Positions 17,296 to 26,721 of a stretch of DNA of 64,000 nucleotides are shown piece by piece (the first letter of the stretch is position 1; each line of letters begins with the position of its first letter). Below the pieces are notes generated by a model that did not search any database, had not been told where the DNA came from, and saw only the letters and a program-made list of their open reading frames with translations. Origin of the DNA: Mediterranea massiliensis (GTDB taxonomy: Bacteria > Bacteroidota > Bacteroidia > Bacteroidales > Bacteroidaceae); contig SUXZ01000015.1 of assembly GCA_015060685.1 (NCBI GenBank), forward strand, positions 1-64,000. The letters are read 5' to 3'. The position numbers and the translations under genes are program-made.

Positions 17296-20001
17296 ATGAG
17301 AAGAAATCTATTACAATTCCTGTTGGTGGCAATCATTTCGGTTTTTGCAACCGATGCGTTTGCACAAATAACAGTGAAAGGTCAACTGGTAGATGCTGAG
17401 ACCAGTGAACCATTGATGGCGGCAACCGTTGTAGTGGAAGGTACTACAGATGGTTGTGTGACCGACTTTGATGGCTATTTTACTCAACAGGTTGCCAATG
17501 GAGCAACACTTGTGTTTAAGTATGTAGGCTACAAAGAACAAAAAACAAAAATCTCTGCACAAGGCAAGACCGTCGATTTGGGACAAATCAAGATGGAGTC
17601 GGATGCTGTAATGCTGAAAGACGTTGTGATTACCTCGTCTGTAGCCGTGGCACGCAAAACTCCCGTAGCCCTTTCAACGGTAGATCCGCTTTTCATTGAA
17701 GAGAAACTCGGTACACAAGAGTTTCCGGAAGTGTTAAAGTCAACTCCTGGTGTACACGCCAACAAGCAAGGTGGTGGCTATGGCGACTCGGAAATCTATA
17801 TGCGTGGTTTCGACAATAGCAACATCGGTGTGATGGTAAATGGTGTGCCCATGAACGATATGGAGTGGGGCGGCATCTACTGGAGCAACTGGATGGGTAT
17901 GAGCGACGTAACACGTAGCTTGCAAACTCAACGCGGTTTGGGCGCATCTAAAGTATCTTCACCATCAGTGGGTGGTACTATCAACATCGTAACCAAGGGT
18001 ATCGAAGCCAAGAAGGGCGGAAACGTATCTTACGCACTTGGTAACGACGGATACAACAAGATGCAATTCACCCTTTCTACCGGTGTAAGCGAAAAAGGTT
18101 GGTCGTTGACATTGCTCGGTGCAAAGACTTGGGGTAACGGATATGTGCAAGGCACAGAATTCAGCGGCTACAACTGGTTCGTGAACATTGCCAAGCGCAT
18201 CAACGATGCACACCAATTGCAATTCATGGCTACAGGTGCTCCTCAACACCACGACCAACGCGGTAGCAGCACCGGTTTGAAGTTGGCCGACTGGCAAAAG
18301 AGTAAGGACGTATGGGGCATCAGCGACAACCGCTACAATCCATCGTTTGGTTATCGTAAGAATGGTCAGGCCTACAATGCCAACCATAACTACTACCACA
18401 AGCCACAATTCAGCTTGAGCCACCAATGGCAAATCAACGAAAAATCATCGCTCTCAACATCTGTATATATGTCGTTGGGTCGCGGTGGTGGCTATTCTGG
18501 ACAAGGTAACAACGAATTCTCTCCATACAGCTATTCTGATTGGAATGCTGCATACAAGGGCGATTTGAACTATACCTTCCGCAATGCCGACGGTACATTC
18601 AACTATGCCGCTATCGAAGAGTACAACGAAAATAGCGAATATGGTTCGGCTATGATTATGAGTACATCGAAGAACTACCACAACTGGTATGGCTTGATTT
18701 CTACCTATACAACCAAGTTTGGCGAAAACTTCGACTTCTACGGTGGTGTGGACTTCCGTTACTACAAGGGTACACACACCAACGAAATCATCGACCTCTT
18801 CGGTGGTGATTACTATATGGACGTTGAGCGTGGCGACGTGCTTGCCGCTAACAATGCTGCTGCTGCCGACCCAACATGGAAATACGAAAAGTTGGGCATT
18901 GGCGATGTAGTTTATCGCGATTATGATAGCCACGTGTTGGAAGAGGGTGCTTTCTTCCAATTGGAATATAGCAAAGACAAACTGTCGGCTTTCGTTGCCG
19001 GTTCGTTGAACAACAAGACATACTGGCGCTACGACCGCTTCTACTACGACGAAGCACACGCCAAGTCAAAGACCGTTAGCTACATCGGTTTCACTGCCAA
19101 GGGTGGTGCCAACTACAACTTGAACGACTATCACAACGTATTCTTCAACGTGGGTGTCATCAGCCGTCCACCGAAGTTCTCTTACGGTGCATTCATGCAA
19201 TCAACCAGTAGCAACGTAACCAACCCCGATGCCGTAAACGAAAAGATTTTCTCTGCCGAATTGGGTTATGGTTTCCGCACCAGCACACTGACTGCAAACT
19301 TGAACCTCTACTACACCAAGTGGATGGACAAGACAATGACTACCTCTACTACATTGGGCAACCAAGAACGTGCCAACGTAAACATGTCGGGCGTTGAGGC
19401 TAACCACATGGGTGCCGAACTCGACGTGAAGTACAAACCATTCCGTTGGTTGGAACTGACCGGTATGTTCTCTTGGGGTGACTGGACTTGGGGTAGCAAC
19501 GCCAAGGGTTACTTCTTCTCTGAACAAGGACAACCCGTTACCAAGGATGGTGCCGTTACAACACTTCAAGGTGCCGACCATGCTTGGGCATACATCAACA
19601 TGGACGGTGTTCGTGTAGGTGGCTCTGCTCAGACAACTGCTGCTGTAGGTGCTAACGTAAACATCAGCCGCGACCTCCGCGTAGGTATCGACTGGACATA
19701 CTATGGACGCAACTACTCATACTATGCAGTAGACGGTTCGTTGCTTAGCATGAACAAGGAGAATACATTGGACGAGCCATGGGAAATCCCTGCAGCCAGC
19801 CAATTCGATATCAATGCATCGTACAAGTTCAAACTGGGTAGCTTGAATGCAATGCTTTCGGGTAATGTAAACAACTTGCTGAACTATCAGTACATCACTA
19901 AGGCATGGAATCCGAAAGGTAAGGTTGCCGACGAAAGCAACATCTATTGCTTCTTCAATCACGGACGTACTTACAACATCCGCCTGAAAGTGAACTTTTA
20001 A
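17296..20001 (+). CDS. TonB-dependent outer-membrane receptor with carboxypeptidase-like N-terminal domain
   Basis: Outer-membrane active transporter of 901 residues. In order there is a signal peptide ending FAQ, a CarboxypepD_reg-like domain (about 25-110, ITVKGQLVDAETSEPLMAATVVVEG), a plug (about 125-235, with EIYMRGFDNSNIGVMVNGVPMND and GGTINIVTKG), and a 22-strand barrel ending in NIRLKVNF with the C-terminal phenylalanine. It is shorter than a typical SusC (about 1000 residues) and its neighbour is not a SusD. The downstream genes suggest that nucleic-acid breakdown products are the substrate, but this is inference. C-ending codons suggest high expression. Confidence 0.9.
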   Translation: MRRNLLQFLLVAIISVFATDAFAQITVKGQLVDAETSEPLMAATVVVEGTTDGCVTDFDGYFTQQVANGATLVFKYVGYKEQKTKISAQGKTVDLGQIKMESDAVMLKDVVITSSVAVARKTPVALSTVDPLFIEEKLGTQEFPEVLKSTPGVHANKQGGGYGDSEIYMRGFDNSNIGVMVNGVPMNDMEWGGIYWSNWMGMSDVTRSLQTQRGLGASKVSSPSVGGTINIVTKGIEAKKGGNVSYALGNDGYNKMQFTLSTGVSEKGWSLTLLGAKTWGNGYVQGTEFSGYNWFVNIAKRINDAHQLQFMATGAPQHHDQRGSSTGLKLADWQKSKDVWGISDNRYNPSFGYRKNGQAYNANHNYYHKPQFSLSHQWQINEKSSLSTSVYMSLGRGGGYSGQGNNEFSPYSYSDWNAAYKGDLNYTFRNADGTFNYAAIEEYNENSEYGSAMIMSTSKNYHNWYGLISTYTTKFGENFDFYGGVDFRYYKGTHTNEIIDLFGGDYYMDVERGDVLAANNAAAADPTWKYEKLGIGDVVYRDYDSHVLEEGAFFQLEYSKDKLSAFVAGSLNNKTYWRYDRFYYDEAHAKSKTVSYIGFTAKGGANYNLNDYHNVFFNVGVISRPPKFSYGAFMQSTSSNVTNPDAVNEKIFSAELGYGFRTSTLTANLNLYYTKWMDKTMTTSTTLGNQERANVNMSGVEANHMGAELDVKYKPFRWLELTGMFSWGDWTWGSNAKGYFFSEQGQPVTKDGAVTTLQGADHAWAYINMDGVRVGGSAQTTAAVGANVNISRDLRVGIDWTYYGRNYSYYAVDGSLLSMNKENTLDEPWEIPAASQFDINASYKFKLGSLNAMLSGNVNNLLNYQYITKAWNPKGKVADESNIYCFFNHGRTYNIRLKVNF

Positions 20002-20032
20002 TTCATAATTCATAATTCAAAATTCATAATTA
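20002..20032. repeat. Short TTCATAATT tandem repeat
   Basis: Four imperfect copies of TTCATAATT fill the 33-bp gap between the TonB receptor and lipoprotein genes. A similar AATTATGAATT tract lies at 29010-29045 upstream of rarA. Confidence 0.4.
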
Positions 20033-20034
20033 GT

Positions 20035-22440
20035 ATGAAGAAATATATATTTGCATCGATGGCGTGTCTGGCACTTTTTGCTGCTTGCGACGACGACTAT
20101 ATCGACCAATTCAATATTGAAACGGGTGTGACCGATGTGAAGGAAGTAGCTATGACTCTTTCTAACTCGGACTATACCACCATTGCCGGCAACTCGGTAA
20201 ACAAGGAGATTGCCTTGGCTTTAGACCCTGAAACAGAAAGCGGCCTGGCTGCTTTGGAAGAGGTAGGCAAGAAGCGTTACTTTACAGCCGACGCTCCGGC
20301 CGACCTTTACTTGCCCGCTTTCCTGGCAAGCAAGTATCCTAACGCCGATTTGAACTCAAAGTTCACCGTTACTTACAACGAGTATCAGGCTCCGGCTACC
20401 TATCTGGCCGATTTCGCCAATATCTCTACCTACACACTTACTTCGGATGATTACGAAAACGTGTGGGGCGACAAGGTAAAGGCTTCGTTCCTTAGCCCAG
20501 AGTCTGTAGGCAAGATTCCTGCTATCCTGGCCGAAAATGTGGAGGCTGCCGAAGGCGATATGATGGTAGTGAACTATGCTTACTCTGAAACAGAACCTTC
20601 GATTGGTGGCGGTGCTGCTCCTGCAGAGCCTACATGGACACAAGTGGCTACTATCCCTGTTCGTTCGTCTGGTAAGAATTGGGACTTCGTAAACATGGGT
20701 CCTATCGACTTGTCGGCTTACAAGGGTATGACCGTAAACGTAGGTTTCAAATACACTAGTACCGATAAGAGTGGTGCTACTTGGGAGTTGAAGAACTTCA
20801 AGGCATTGTCTGTTCCTTACTTGGATGTTGTGTTGTTTGCCAAGAAAGATGACGGTTCGTTTGCAAAGGTTGCCAATAAGAAATCGTTTGCCGGTGCCGG
20901 CGAGTATGTCATTGCTGCCGTAGGTGCCGATGCACAATACTATCCATTCGGTCGCTTGGCCGATGGCAAGACTTACGGCTATATGTATCCAAAGGCTATT
21001 GCCGTTGAAAATGGTGTGATTGCTGCCGACGCTGCTGCCGACTTTGTTATTACCCTCGAAGCTACCGAGGCTGGTTTCACTATGAAGAATGCCATCGGTC
21101 AATACCTCTACATGTCGGGCAATTACGATAGCTTCAATGTGAAGAACGAAGTAGGTGATGCCGGTTTTGACTGGACCATCGAGAATACCGGTTCCGACCA
21201 ATTCGTTATTACCAACGTGGAAAAGGGTAAGTCGGTTAAGTTGAACTATTATAACGGTAGCTATTCATTCGGTTCATACGCTGCTACAAAGGTAGAAGGC
21301 AAGACTTATGCTGCCAACTCGTTGTGTGGCGACGAAGGTGGCTTTACCATTTATGATGTAAACATCGGTTCTTTGTCGTTCGTATGGCAAAATACTGCTC
21401 AATATGGTTGGAAGGCATCTGCTTATGTAGGTGGTGTTAACAATGCTACTGAGACATATTTGGTATCGCCAGCCATTGAAATCGAAGAAGGTGCTGCTTT
21501 GCCTTACATCACTATCGACGAGGCATTCCGTTATGGTGCCGGTGATGCAAGCGACATCACAGTGTGGGTATCTACCGACTATGCTGCTGCCGCTCCAGCA
21601 ATGGCCTCTACCCGTGCAAGTGTAGAAGCTAACGAGGCTGCATTGTATCGTTACGACGGATCTGCATGGGCAGTATATACTAATAAGGATGCTCAAGTGG
21701 CTGTTGTTAAGCCGGGCGAATTCAGCTCTGCAAGCAGCGACGCTACAACTGCCGACCTGTTGCCTATGTACTTGGCCAAGTACTATCCTTATGCTCTCGA
21801 AGGCGAGGCTGTAGTGGTGGTTTACAACGAAAAGGCTACCGAATACACCAAGGCTGCCGAAGGTTGGATTGAAACTCCTGCATCTGCTCCTCAAACCATG
21901 ACCTTCACCAAGGACGAAGATGGCATTACCGCTAAAATCAGCGTTTACCTGGAAAGCTCGTTGATGGGTACAGACGGTGGCTTTACCGCACAAGATGTGA
22001 AGTTGACCGGTGGCTTGAGCTACATCTGGACAAATACTTCAAGCTATGGTTGGAAGGCTTCATCGTTCTTGAACAGCACCAACAATCCTGCCGAAAGCTG
22101 GTTGGTATCTCCGGCACTCGACTTCCGCAAGGGTACCGCTCCACAAGTAACATTCGATGAGGCTATCAACTACATCAAGGATGCCGACAAGAATGTTTAT
22201 TGTGCTGTGAAGATTTCTACCGACTATAAGGGTGACGTTACTACTGCCACTTGGACAGACCTTGAACTGCCTGTTCGTGCCGACGGCGCTTCTTGGAACT
22301 TTGTCAATGTAGGTGTAGTTGACCTCAGTGCTTATGTAGGCGATGTGGCTCGTCTGGCATTTGTTTACTACGTGCCCGATGAATCGCCTGTAGGTCCTAC
22401 ATGGGAATTCAAGAACATTTTGGTTAACGAAAAAGAATAA
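20035..22440 (+). CDS. Large multidomain lipoprotein with choice-of-anchor J-like repeats
   Basis: The 801-residue product has a lipoprotein signal peptide (MKKYIFASMACLALFAAC), so it is likely anchored to the outer membrane. A domain with TSYGWKASSF...AESWLVSPALDF occurs twice (about 435-520 and 645-740), typical of choice-of-anchor J-like beta-sandwiches. A second repeated unit (LPxxLAxKYP...VTYNE) occurs at about 95-135 and 577-620, so the protein seems to have arisen by internal duplication. It lies 33 bp after the TonB receptor and takes the place a SusD-like surface binder would occupy. No catalytic motif is seen; binding or presentation of substrate is the best guess. Confidence 0.75.
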   Translation: MKKYIFASMACLALFAACDDDYIDQFNIETGVTDVKEVAMTLSNSDYTTIAGNSVNKEIALALDPETESGLAALEEVGKKRYFTADAPADLYLPAFLASKYPNADLNSKFTVTYNEYQAPATYLADFANISTYTLTSDDYENVWGDKVKASFLSPESVGKIPAILAENVEAAEGDMMVVNYAYSETEPSIGGGAAPAEPTWTQVATIPVRSSGKNWDFVNMGPIDLSAYKGMTVNVGFKYTSTDKSGATWELKNFKALSVPYLDVVLFAKKDDGSFAKVANKKSFAGAGEYVIAAVGADAQYYPFGRLADGKTYGYMYPKAIAVENGVIAADAAADFVITLEATEAGFTMKNAIGQYLYMSGNYDSFNVKNEVGDAGFDWTIENTGSDQFVITNVEKGKSVKLNYYNGSYSFGSYAATKVEGKTYAANSLCGDEGGFTIYDVNIGSLSFVWQNTAQYGWKASAYVGGVNNATETYLVSPAIEIEEGAALPYITIDEAFRYGAGDASDITVWVSTDYAAAAPAMASTRASVEANEAALYRYDGSAWAVYTNKDAQVAVVKPGEFSSASSDATTADLLPMYLAKYYPYALEGEAVVVVYNEKATEYTKAAEGWIETPASAPQTMTFTKDEDGITAKISVYLESSLMGTDGGFTAQDVKLTGGLSYIWTNTSSYGWKASSFLNSTNNPAESWLVSPALDFRKGTAPQVTFDEAINYIKDADKNVYCAVKISTDYKGDVTTATWTDLELPVRADGASWNFVNVGVVDLSAYVGDVARLAFVYYVPDESPVGPTWEFKNILVNEKE

Positions 22441-22505
22441 TAATATTTAGTTGGGGGAGATAAGCGGCCGAATACATAGGCTCTTATTCCCCCTTTTTCA
22501 TTCCT

Positions 22506-23783
22506 ATGAATAGATTGTTTTTGATTTTGTTAATGGCTATATGCCTGGTGGCTTGCGACAACGAACAGCAACCGGCAAATGGCTATATCGGTACAACTCA
22601 AACCGATTCTGAAACGGTAGTCTTGAAGGGCTATGTGGATAGCTCGAAGGGATTCAGTGTGTTTAAGCCTGCCGGTTTCGATTCGCCTTTCTACATCCAA
22701 GACCGCCAATTCGTCGGTAAGGCATACAGCTTTGTATCTGCTTCGGAAGAGCGCTTGGACGAGATGAAGCAGATTCCTGCAAGCGGTTGGAACACCACGG
22801 CTCAAATCATCCAAGGTGCTGCTTACTGGGCACGCTACTCGTCGTTGTACGAAAACAAGTATGTAAAACTTCGTGTGGCCTATATCTGGGACAATGAAGT
22901 GGGAGTGGAGTATGTGGTAGAGAAGACCGAAGCGCGTCCTAACGCCAACTCCAACCTGTTGAGCAACGATGAGGCTGCACATGGCTTCGAAATGCCCCGT
23001 CTGGATGCCGATAACTATTTTGCTGCCCACTACGTAAACTATAAAGGTGCCGACCGCATGAACCTGGCTGTTGAGTGGAATGCCGAATTGAGACACTCCA
23101 ACTGGGTGGCCTTCTCGTTCGATGCCGTTACTGCCGAAGACAATGTATCGCGTACCGATGCTTGGATGTGGGACCCGATGATTCCGTCGGACAAAGGTGG
23201 TGTGGAAGAGGCCGACCACAAGAGCGATGGCTTCGACAAGGGACACATTTGTGCCAGCGAGGACCGCGTATATTCAAAGGAGGCCAACGAGCAAACCTTC
23301 TATTACTCGAACATCACTCCGCAGCTGAATCAATTCAATGGCGGCTTCTGGTTGCAATTGGAGAACCGCGTGCGCGTGTGGGGACGCTCTACCCATAGCG
23401 GCACTTACGATAAGTTGTATGTTGCCAAGGGTGGTACATTGAACCATCTGCACAAGAATTTCGAAGCCTCCAAGAAGGGTATGGACGGCAAGGTGCCTAC
23501 GGGCGACGAAAACGGTATGACCATTCGCGGATTGGCACTTCCGGCCTATTACTTCATGGCACTGTTGGCCGAGAAAGATGGCCAGTTCCAAGCCATGGGA
23601 TTCTTGTTGCCCCATAGTGTGGATTTGCCGGCCAAACCTACGTTCGACGAACTGAAGGCCGAAGCCATTACGATAGACGAATTGGAAGAGTTCTCGGGCT
23701 TGGATTTCTTCTGCAACCTGCCCGACGAGCTTGAAGAGGCAGCCGAATCTGCAGTGGATGCCAATGCATGGAACTGGGAATAA
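22506..23783 (+). CDS. DNA/RNA non-specific endonuclease lipoprotein (NucA/beta-beta-alpha-metal family)
   Basis: A 425-residue lipoprotein (LVACDNE lipobox, C18) with an N-terminal domain of about 160 residues (OB-like, GYVDSSKGFSVFK) and a C-terminal nuclease domain. The active-site motif is DKGH (244-247), the usual DRGH with Lys for Arg; His247 is the expected general base. NITPQLNQFNGGFW (269-282) supplies the conserved metal-site Asn region. It is expected to degrade DNA and RNA at the cell surface or in the periplasm. It is the third gene of the TonB-receptor operon, 65 bp after the lipoprotein gene. Confidence 0.88.
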   Translation: MNRLFLILLMAICLVACDNEQQPANGYIGTTQTDSETVVLKGYVDSSKGFSVFKPAGFDSPFYIQDRQFVGKAYSFVSASEERLDEMKQIPASGWNTTAQIIQGAAYWARYSSLYENKYVKLRVAYIWDNEVGVEYVVEKTEARPNANSNLLSNDEAAHGFEMPRLDADNYFAAHYVNYKGADRMNLAVEWNAELRHSNWVAFSFDAVTAEDNVSRTDAWMWDPMIPSDKGGVEEADHKSDGFDKGHICASEDRVYSKEANEQTFYYSNITPQLNQFNGGFWLQLENRVRVWGRSTHSGTYDKLYVAKGGTLNHLHKNFEASKKGMDGKVPTGDENGMTIRGLALPAYYFMALLAEKDGQFQAMGFLLPHSVDLPAKPTFDELKAEAITIDELEEFSGLDFFCNLPDELEEAAESAVDANAWNWE

Positions 23784-23804
23784 TTTCTAATAAATCATGT
23801 AACG

Positions 23805-23862
23805 ATTTCTAATAAATTCTTTCGTAATTTATTAAAGGAATAAAATAATTTAGGGCTAAATT
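23805..23862. repeat. AT-rich dispersed repeat, family B, copy 2
   Basis: TTTCTAATAAATT (23807-23819) followed by a TAATTTA element and TAATTTAGGGCTAAATT resembles 60995-61032, with the same order of parts. Here the palindromic part serves as a terminator stem. Confidence 0.4.
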
Positions 23863-23890
23863 CATTTCGGATTTAGCCCTATTTGTTTTT
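23851..23890. terminator. Bidirectional terminator between convergent nuclease genes
   Basis: An 11-bp perfect stem (23851-23861 and 23871-23881) has a 9-nt loop, with TTTGTTTTTTTATT on the plus side and an AT-rich tract on the minus side. It separates the secreted nuclease gene (+) from the phosphatase/nuclease gene (-). Confidence 0.75.
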
Positions 23891-23905
23891 TTATTTATAC
23901 TTAAA

Positions 23906-25012
23906 TTATTTGGCTGCCTTTACGGTCATGATAACTGGGTTGTGGTCGCTGCAAAGGTCGAGGTCGGGCGAGAAGTAGCGCACGCCTTCCAACGTTTCGG
24001 AGTGGAACAGGTAGTCGATGCGGAACATTCGTTTGCCGTTGCGATAGGTGTACATATAGCCGTTGCCACAACTCTTGAAGCCGTCTTTCAGCAGCGAGCT
24101 GAATCGGCGGTAGGTGTAGGATGAAGGCAGTGAGTTCAAGTCGCCACCCAACACTACGGGGTAGGGGCTTTGCTCTATCAGTTGGCAGACGATGTCGGTC
24201 TGTTCGGCTCGCTTCACCAGGTTGCCATGCAGTGTTTCGGCAGCATCTTCCATCGCCTCCATCTCGCGTTGTGTTTCGTCGGTAGCCAGTTCTTTTTCCC
24301 ACTTCTTCCGTTTTTGGGTGATGTTGGTTGTCTGCAAGTGGTTGTTGATAACCCGGATGGTCTGTTCGCCCAACTGGATGTCTGCCACCATACTGCAGTT
24401 GCTGCTGTTGGGGTAGGTGATGTATTGGTGTCCCACGATGGGGTATCGGCTGAAGATGGCTATCGGCAGTTTGCCTTTCGACTCTTCCTTGCCTGGCATG
24501 TAGAAGTAGGGCCATTCGGCCAGCGTCTTCTTGATGTCTTCCAAGGTGAACTCCTTGTTGTCGCGGAATTCCTGGAAGCACAACACATCCACATGCTCGC
24601 TACTCATGATTTGTGCTATCTGACGGCACGAGTATCCGCGTATTTCGTTTCCGAAACCATGCACATTATAGGTTGCTACCGACAGATAACCGTTGGGCTG
24701 CTTGGCAGTAGCTTCCGCCGGCAGTTCTTGTCTGAACCGGGGTTGAACCATGCTGCCAATGAAATTCCAGCTCATCAGCAGTGCGATTAATGGCAGTCCC
24801 CACCAGACGCTGCGCTTGAATATGGTGATGAGCAGGATGATGACGTTGATAAGTACCAATACAGGGAGTGCCATGCCCAGTAGCGACATCAGTTTCGAAT
24901 CGCTTGGGTGGGCATGTCCGCTAAATGCCGCTGCAATGGTGACGATGGTCAGTGCCAGGATGACGACAAACCATATAATTTTGAATAGGCCCTTGGCTTC
25001 TTTTTTCCCCAT
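23906..25012 (-). CDS. Membrane-anchored endonuclease/exonuclease/phosphatase family protein
   Basis: The 368 residues have three hydrophobic segments in the first 100, then an EEP domain. Motifs are VATYNVHGFG (about 113-122), DVLCFQEF with the metal-binding Glu, GGDLNSLPSSYTYR (Asp/Asn pair), and the final SDHNPVIM (Asp/His pair). All catalytic positions appear intact, so it is an active metal-dependent nuclease or phosphodiesterase, probably periplasmic. It lies 62 bp downstream of the 2-hydroxyacid dehydrogenase gene and may be co-transcribed with it. It converges with the secreted nuclease gene. Confidence 0.85.
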   Translation of the reverse strand: MGKKEAKGLFKIIWFVVILALTIVTIAAAFSGHAHPSDSKLMSLLGMALPVLVLINVIILLITIFKRSVWWGLPLIALLMSWNFIGSMVQPRFRQELPAEATAKQPNGYLSVATYNVHGFGNEIRGYSCRQIAQIMSSEHVDVLCFQEFRDNKEFTLEDIKKTLAEWPYFYMPGKEESKGKLPIAIFSRYPIVGHQYITYPNSSNCSMVADIQLGEQTIRVINNHLQTTNITQKRKKWEKELATDETQREMEAMEDAAETLHGNLVKRAEQTDIVCQLIEQSPYPVVLGGDLNSLPSSYTYRRFSSLLKDGFKSCGNGYMYTYRNGKRMFRIDYLFHSETLEGVRYFSPDLDLCSDHNPVIMTVKAAK

Positions 25013-25074
25013 TTTTGATTTGGTGTTTAGTGATAAGTGATTATAAATGAACGACTATCGCTAATAGCTAATCA

Positions 25075-26031
25075 CTAATCGTTGATTACGTTTTGAGGTT
25101 TGTTCTTAATAAATTGTTCTACGTTGTTGCAAGCAATCTCCATCAGACGCTGGCGTGCCTCTTGGGTGGCCCAGGCAATGTGGGGCGTAATGAAGCAGTT
25201 CTTGGCCGAAAGCAACGGGTTGTCGGCGCGTGGCGGCTCGGTAGAGAGCACATCTACTCCGGCTGCATAGATGGTGCCGTTGTTCAGTGCGTTGGCCAGG
25301 TCTTGCTCGTTTACCAACGGTCCGCGACCGGTGTTAATCAGGATGGCCGATGGCTTCATCAGTTTCAGTCGGCGCTCGTTCACCAGTTCGCGTGTCTCCT
25401 CGGTCAGCGGACAATGCAGGCTCACGATGTCGCAAGTAGCGAACAATTCGTCTAACTCCATTTTTTTCACTTCGGGCGGTAATTGTAAACGGCTTTTGCT
25501 GGTGTAGGCATGTACCTTCATGCCGAATCCGATGGCAATGCGTGCCGTATTGTATCCGGTATTTCCCAACCCTACAATACCAATTTTCTTGCCTTGAAGT
25601 TCCATCAGCGGTGTGTTGCTGTAGCTGAAGTCCTGGCAAGCGCTCCACACACCGTGGCGTGCCTCGTCGGCATAGTGTCCCACCCGTTGGGTGATGTTCA
25701 GAATGTGGGCAAACACCATTTGGGCCACCGAAGGCGTGCTGTATGCAGGTATGTTTGTCACCACAATGCCGTGTTCCTTGGCAGCAGCCACATCCACTAC
25801 ATTATACCCTGTGGCCAGCACACCGATATACTTCAGTTGTGGCAAAGCCTCTATCGTAGTTCTGTTGATAATCACCTTGTTAGTCAATAGTATATCGGCA
25901 TTGGCGGCACGCTCCAGCAGTTGCTCGTCAGTGGTGCGGGGATAAACCGTACATTCGCCCAAAGCCTCAAGTCTTTCCCAACTTAAATCGCCGGGATTGG
26001 CAGCATAGCCATCTAAAACAACTATCTTCAT
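25075..26031 (-). CDS. D-2-hydroxyacid dehydrogenase (glycerate/hydroxypyruvate reductase-like)
   Basis: An NAD(P)-dependent enzyme of 318 residues that interconverts 2-oxoacids and D-2-hydroxyacids. The cofactor motif is GLGNTGYNTARIA (about 152-164). The catalytic trio is visible as the Arg in NTGRGPLVNEQDL, a Glu in VLSTEPP and the His in TPHIAWAT. Closest in appearance to glycerate dehydrogenase/hydroxypyruvate reductase; the substrate cannot be fixed from sequence. A -7 box on the minus strand (TACCTTTG, 26058-26065) precedes it. Confidence 0.88.
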   Translation of the reverse strand: MKIVVLDGYAANPGDLSWERLEALGECTVYPRTTDEQLLERAANADILLTNKVIINRTTIEALPQLKYIGVLATGYNVVDVAAAKEHGIVVTNIPAYSTPSVAQMVFAHILNITQRVGHYADEARHGVWSACQDFSYSNTPLMELQGKKIGIVGLGNTGYNTARIAIGFGMKVHAYTSKSRLQLPPEVKKMELDELFATCDIVSLHCPLTEETRELVNERRLKLMKPSAILINTGRGPLVNEQDLANALNNGTIYAAGVDVLSTEPPRADNPLLSAKNCFITPHIAWATQEARQRLMEIACNNVEQFIKNKPQNVIND

Positions 26032-26057
26032 ATCTGTTACTTTTGGTTGTTATTTTG

Positions 26058-26065
26058 CAAAGGTA
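26058..26065 (-). promoter_or_regulatory. -7 promoter box for the 2-hydroxyacid dehydrogenase gene
   Basis: Minus-strand TACCTTTG matches TAnnTTTG exactly, 27 bp before the ATG at 26031. Confidence 0.5.
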
Positions 26066-26155
26066 GGATATAACTTTAGAAAAAACAAATAACGGATAAA
26101 TAATCATCGCTCCACAAAAAATAGCTAAATGCGGATGAAATGTCATAAAAAGGCT

Positions 26156-26163
26156 TAACTTTG
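26156..26163 (+). promoter_or_regulatory. -7 promoter box for the DUF3237 gene
   Basis: TAACTTTG matches TAnnTTTG exactly, 28 bp before the ATG at 26191. It rules out an upstream TTG start at 26161, which would lie inside the box. Confidence 0.55.
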
Positions 26164-26190
26164 CGGCAAGTTAATTACCAAAATAGATTT

Positions 26191-26697
26191 ATGATGAAAA
26201 AACTATTAACACTAATCGTTTTATTGACCTTTGCTTTTAGCATGAAAGCACAGAATGAGGCTCCGCAATTAGAGTTTGTTGTAGAGCTGAAAGTGAAGTG
26301 TGAAGGAGCCTATCAGGTAGGAGAGACTTCGCACGGAAACCGCTTCATAATTCCCATCGTTGGGGGTACTTTCGAAGGACCGAAGATGAAGGGAACCATC
26401 TTGCCGGGCGGTGCCGACTACCAATTGCAAGACGCCAAGCATGGCCGTACAGAGTTGGAGGCTATCTACAGCATCAAGACCGATGATGGCGTAAACATCC
26501 ACATCCGTAACCGCGGACTGATTTGCACCGGACAAGACGAGAACGGACAGCCGCAGTTCTACTTCCGCACGACACCACAGTTCGAAGCACCTTACGACAG
26601 CAAGTATGCGTGGCTGAACAACGCCATCTTTGTGTGCCAACCCAGCATGGGAGGTCCCGAAGGATTTATCTGTCTGAAGATTTGGAAAGTTAAATAA
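26191..26697 (+). CDS. Secreted DUF3237 protein
   Basis: The 168-residue product has a signal peptide (MMKKLLTLIVLLTFAFSMKAQ) and then one DUF3237 domain. Its diagnostic pattern is clear: RFIIPIVGGTFEGPKMKGTILPGGADYQL, EAIYSIKTDDGVNIHIRNRG and a YFRTTPQFE segment. The family adopts a small lipocalin-like barrel; no enzymatic role is firmly established. It sits 24 bp before an alpha/beta-hydrolase gene and is probably in the same operon, so the two may act on one small molecule. Confidence 0.85.
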   Translation: MMKKLLTLIVLLTFAFSMKAQNEAPQLEFVVELKVKCEGAYQVGETSHGNRFIIPIVGGTFEGPKMKGTILPGGADYQLQDAKHGRTELEAIYSIKTDDGVNIHIRNRGLICTGQDENGQPQFYFRTTPQFEAPYDSKYAWLNNAIFVCQPSMGGPEGFICLKIWKVK

Positions 26698-26721
26698 CAA
26701 CTAACTAAAAATAATGTAATT

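Noticed and set aside
17296..22440. Classical SusC/SusD polysaccharide utilisation locus
   Set aside because: The receptor is shorter than SusC, the partner lipoprotein has no SusD helical features, and no glycoside hydrolase or sensor is in the operon.
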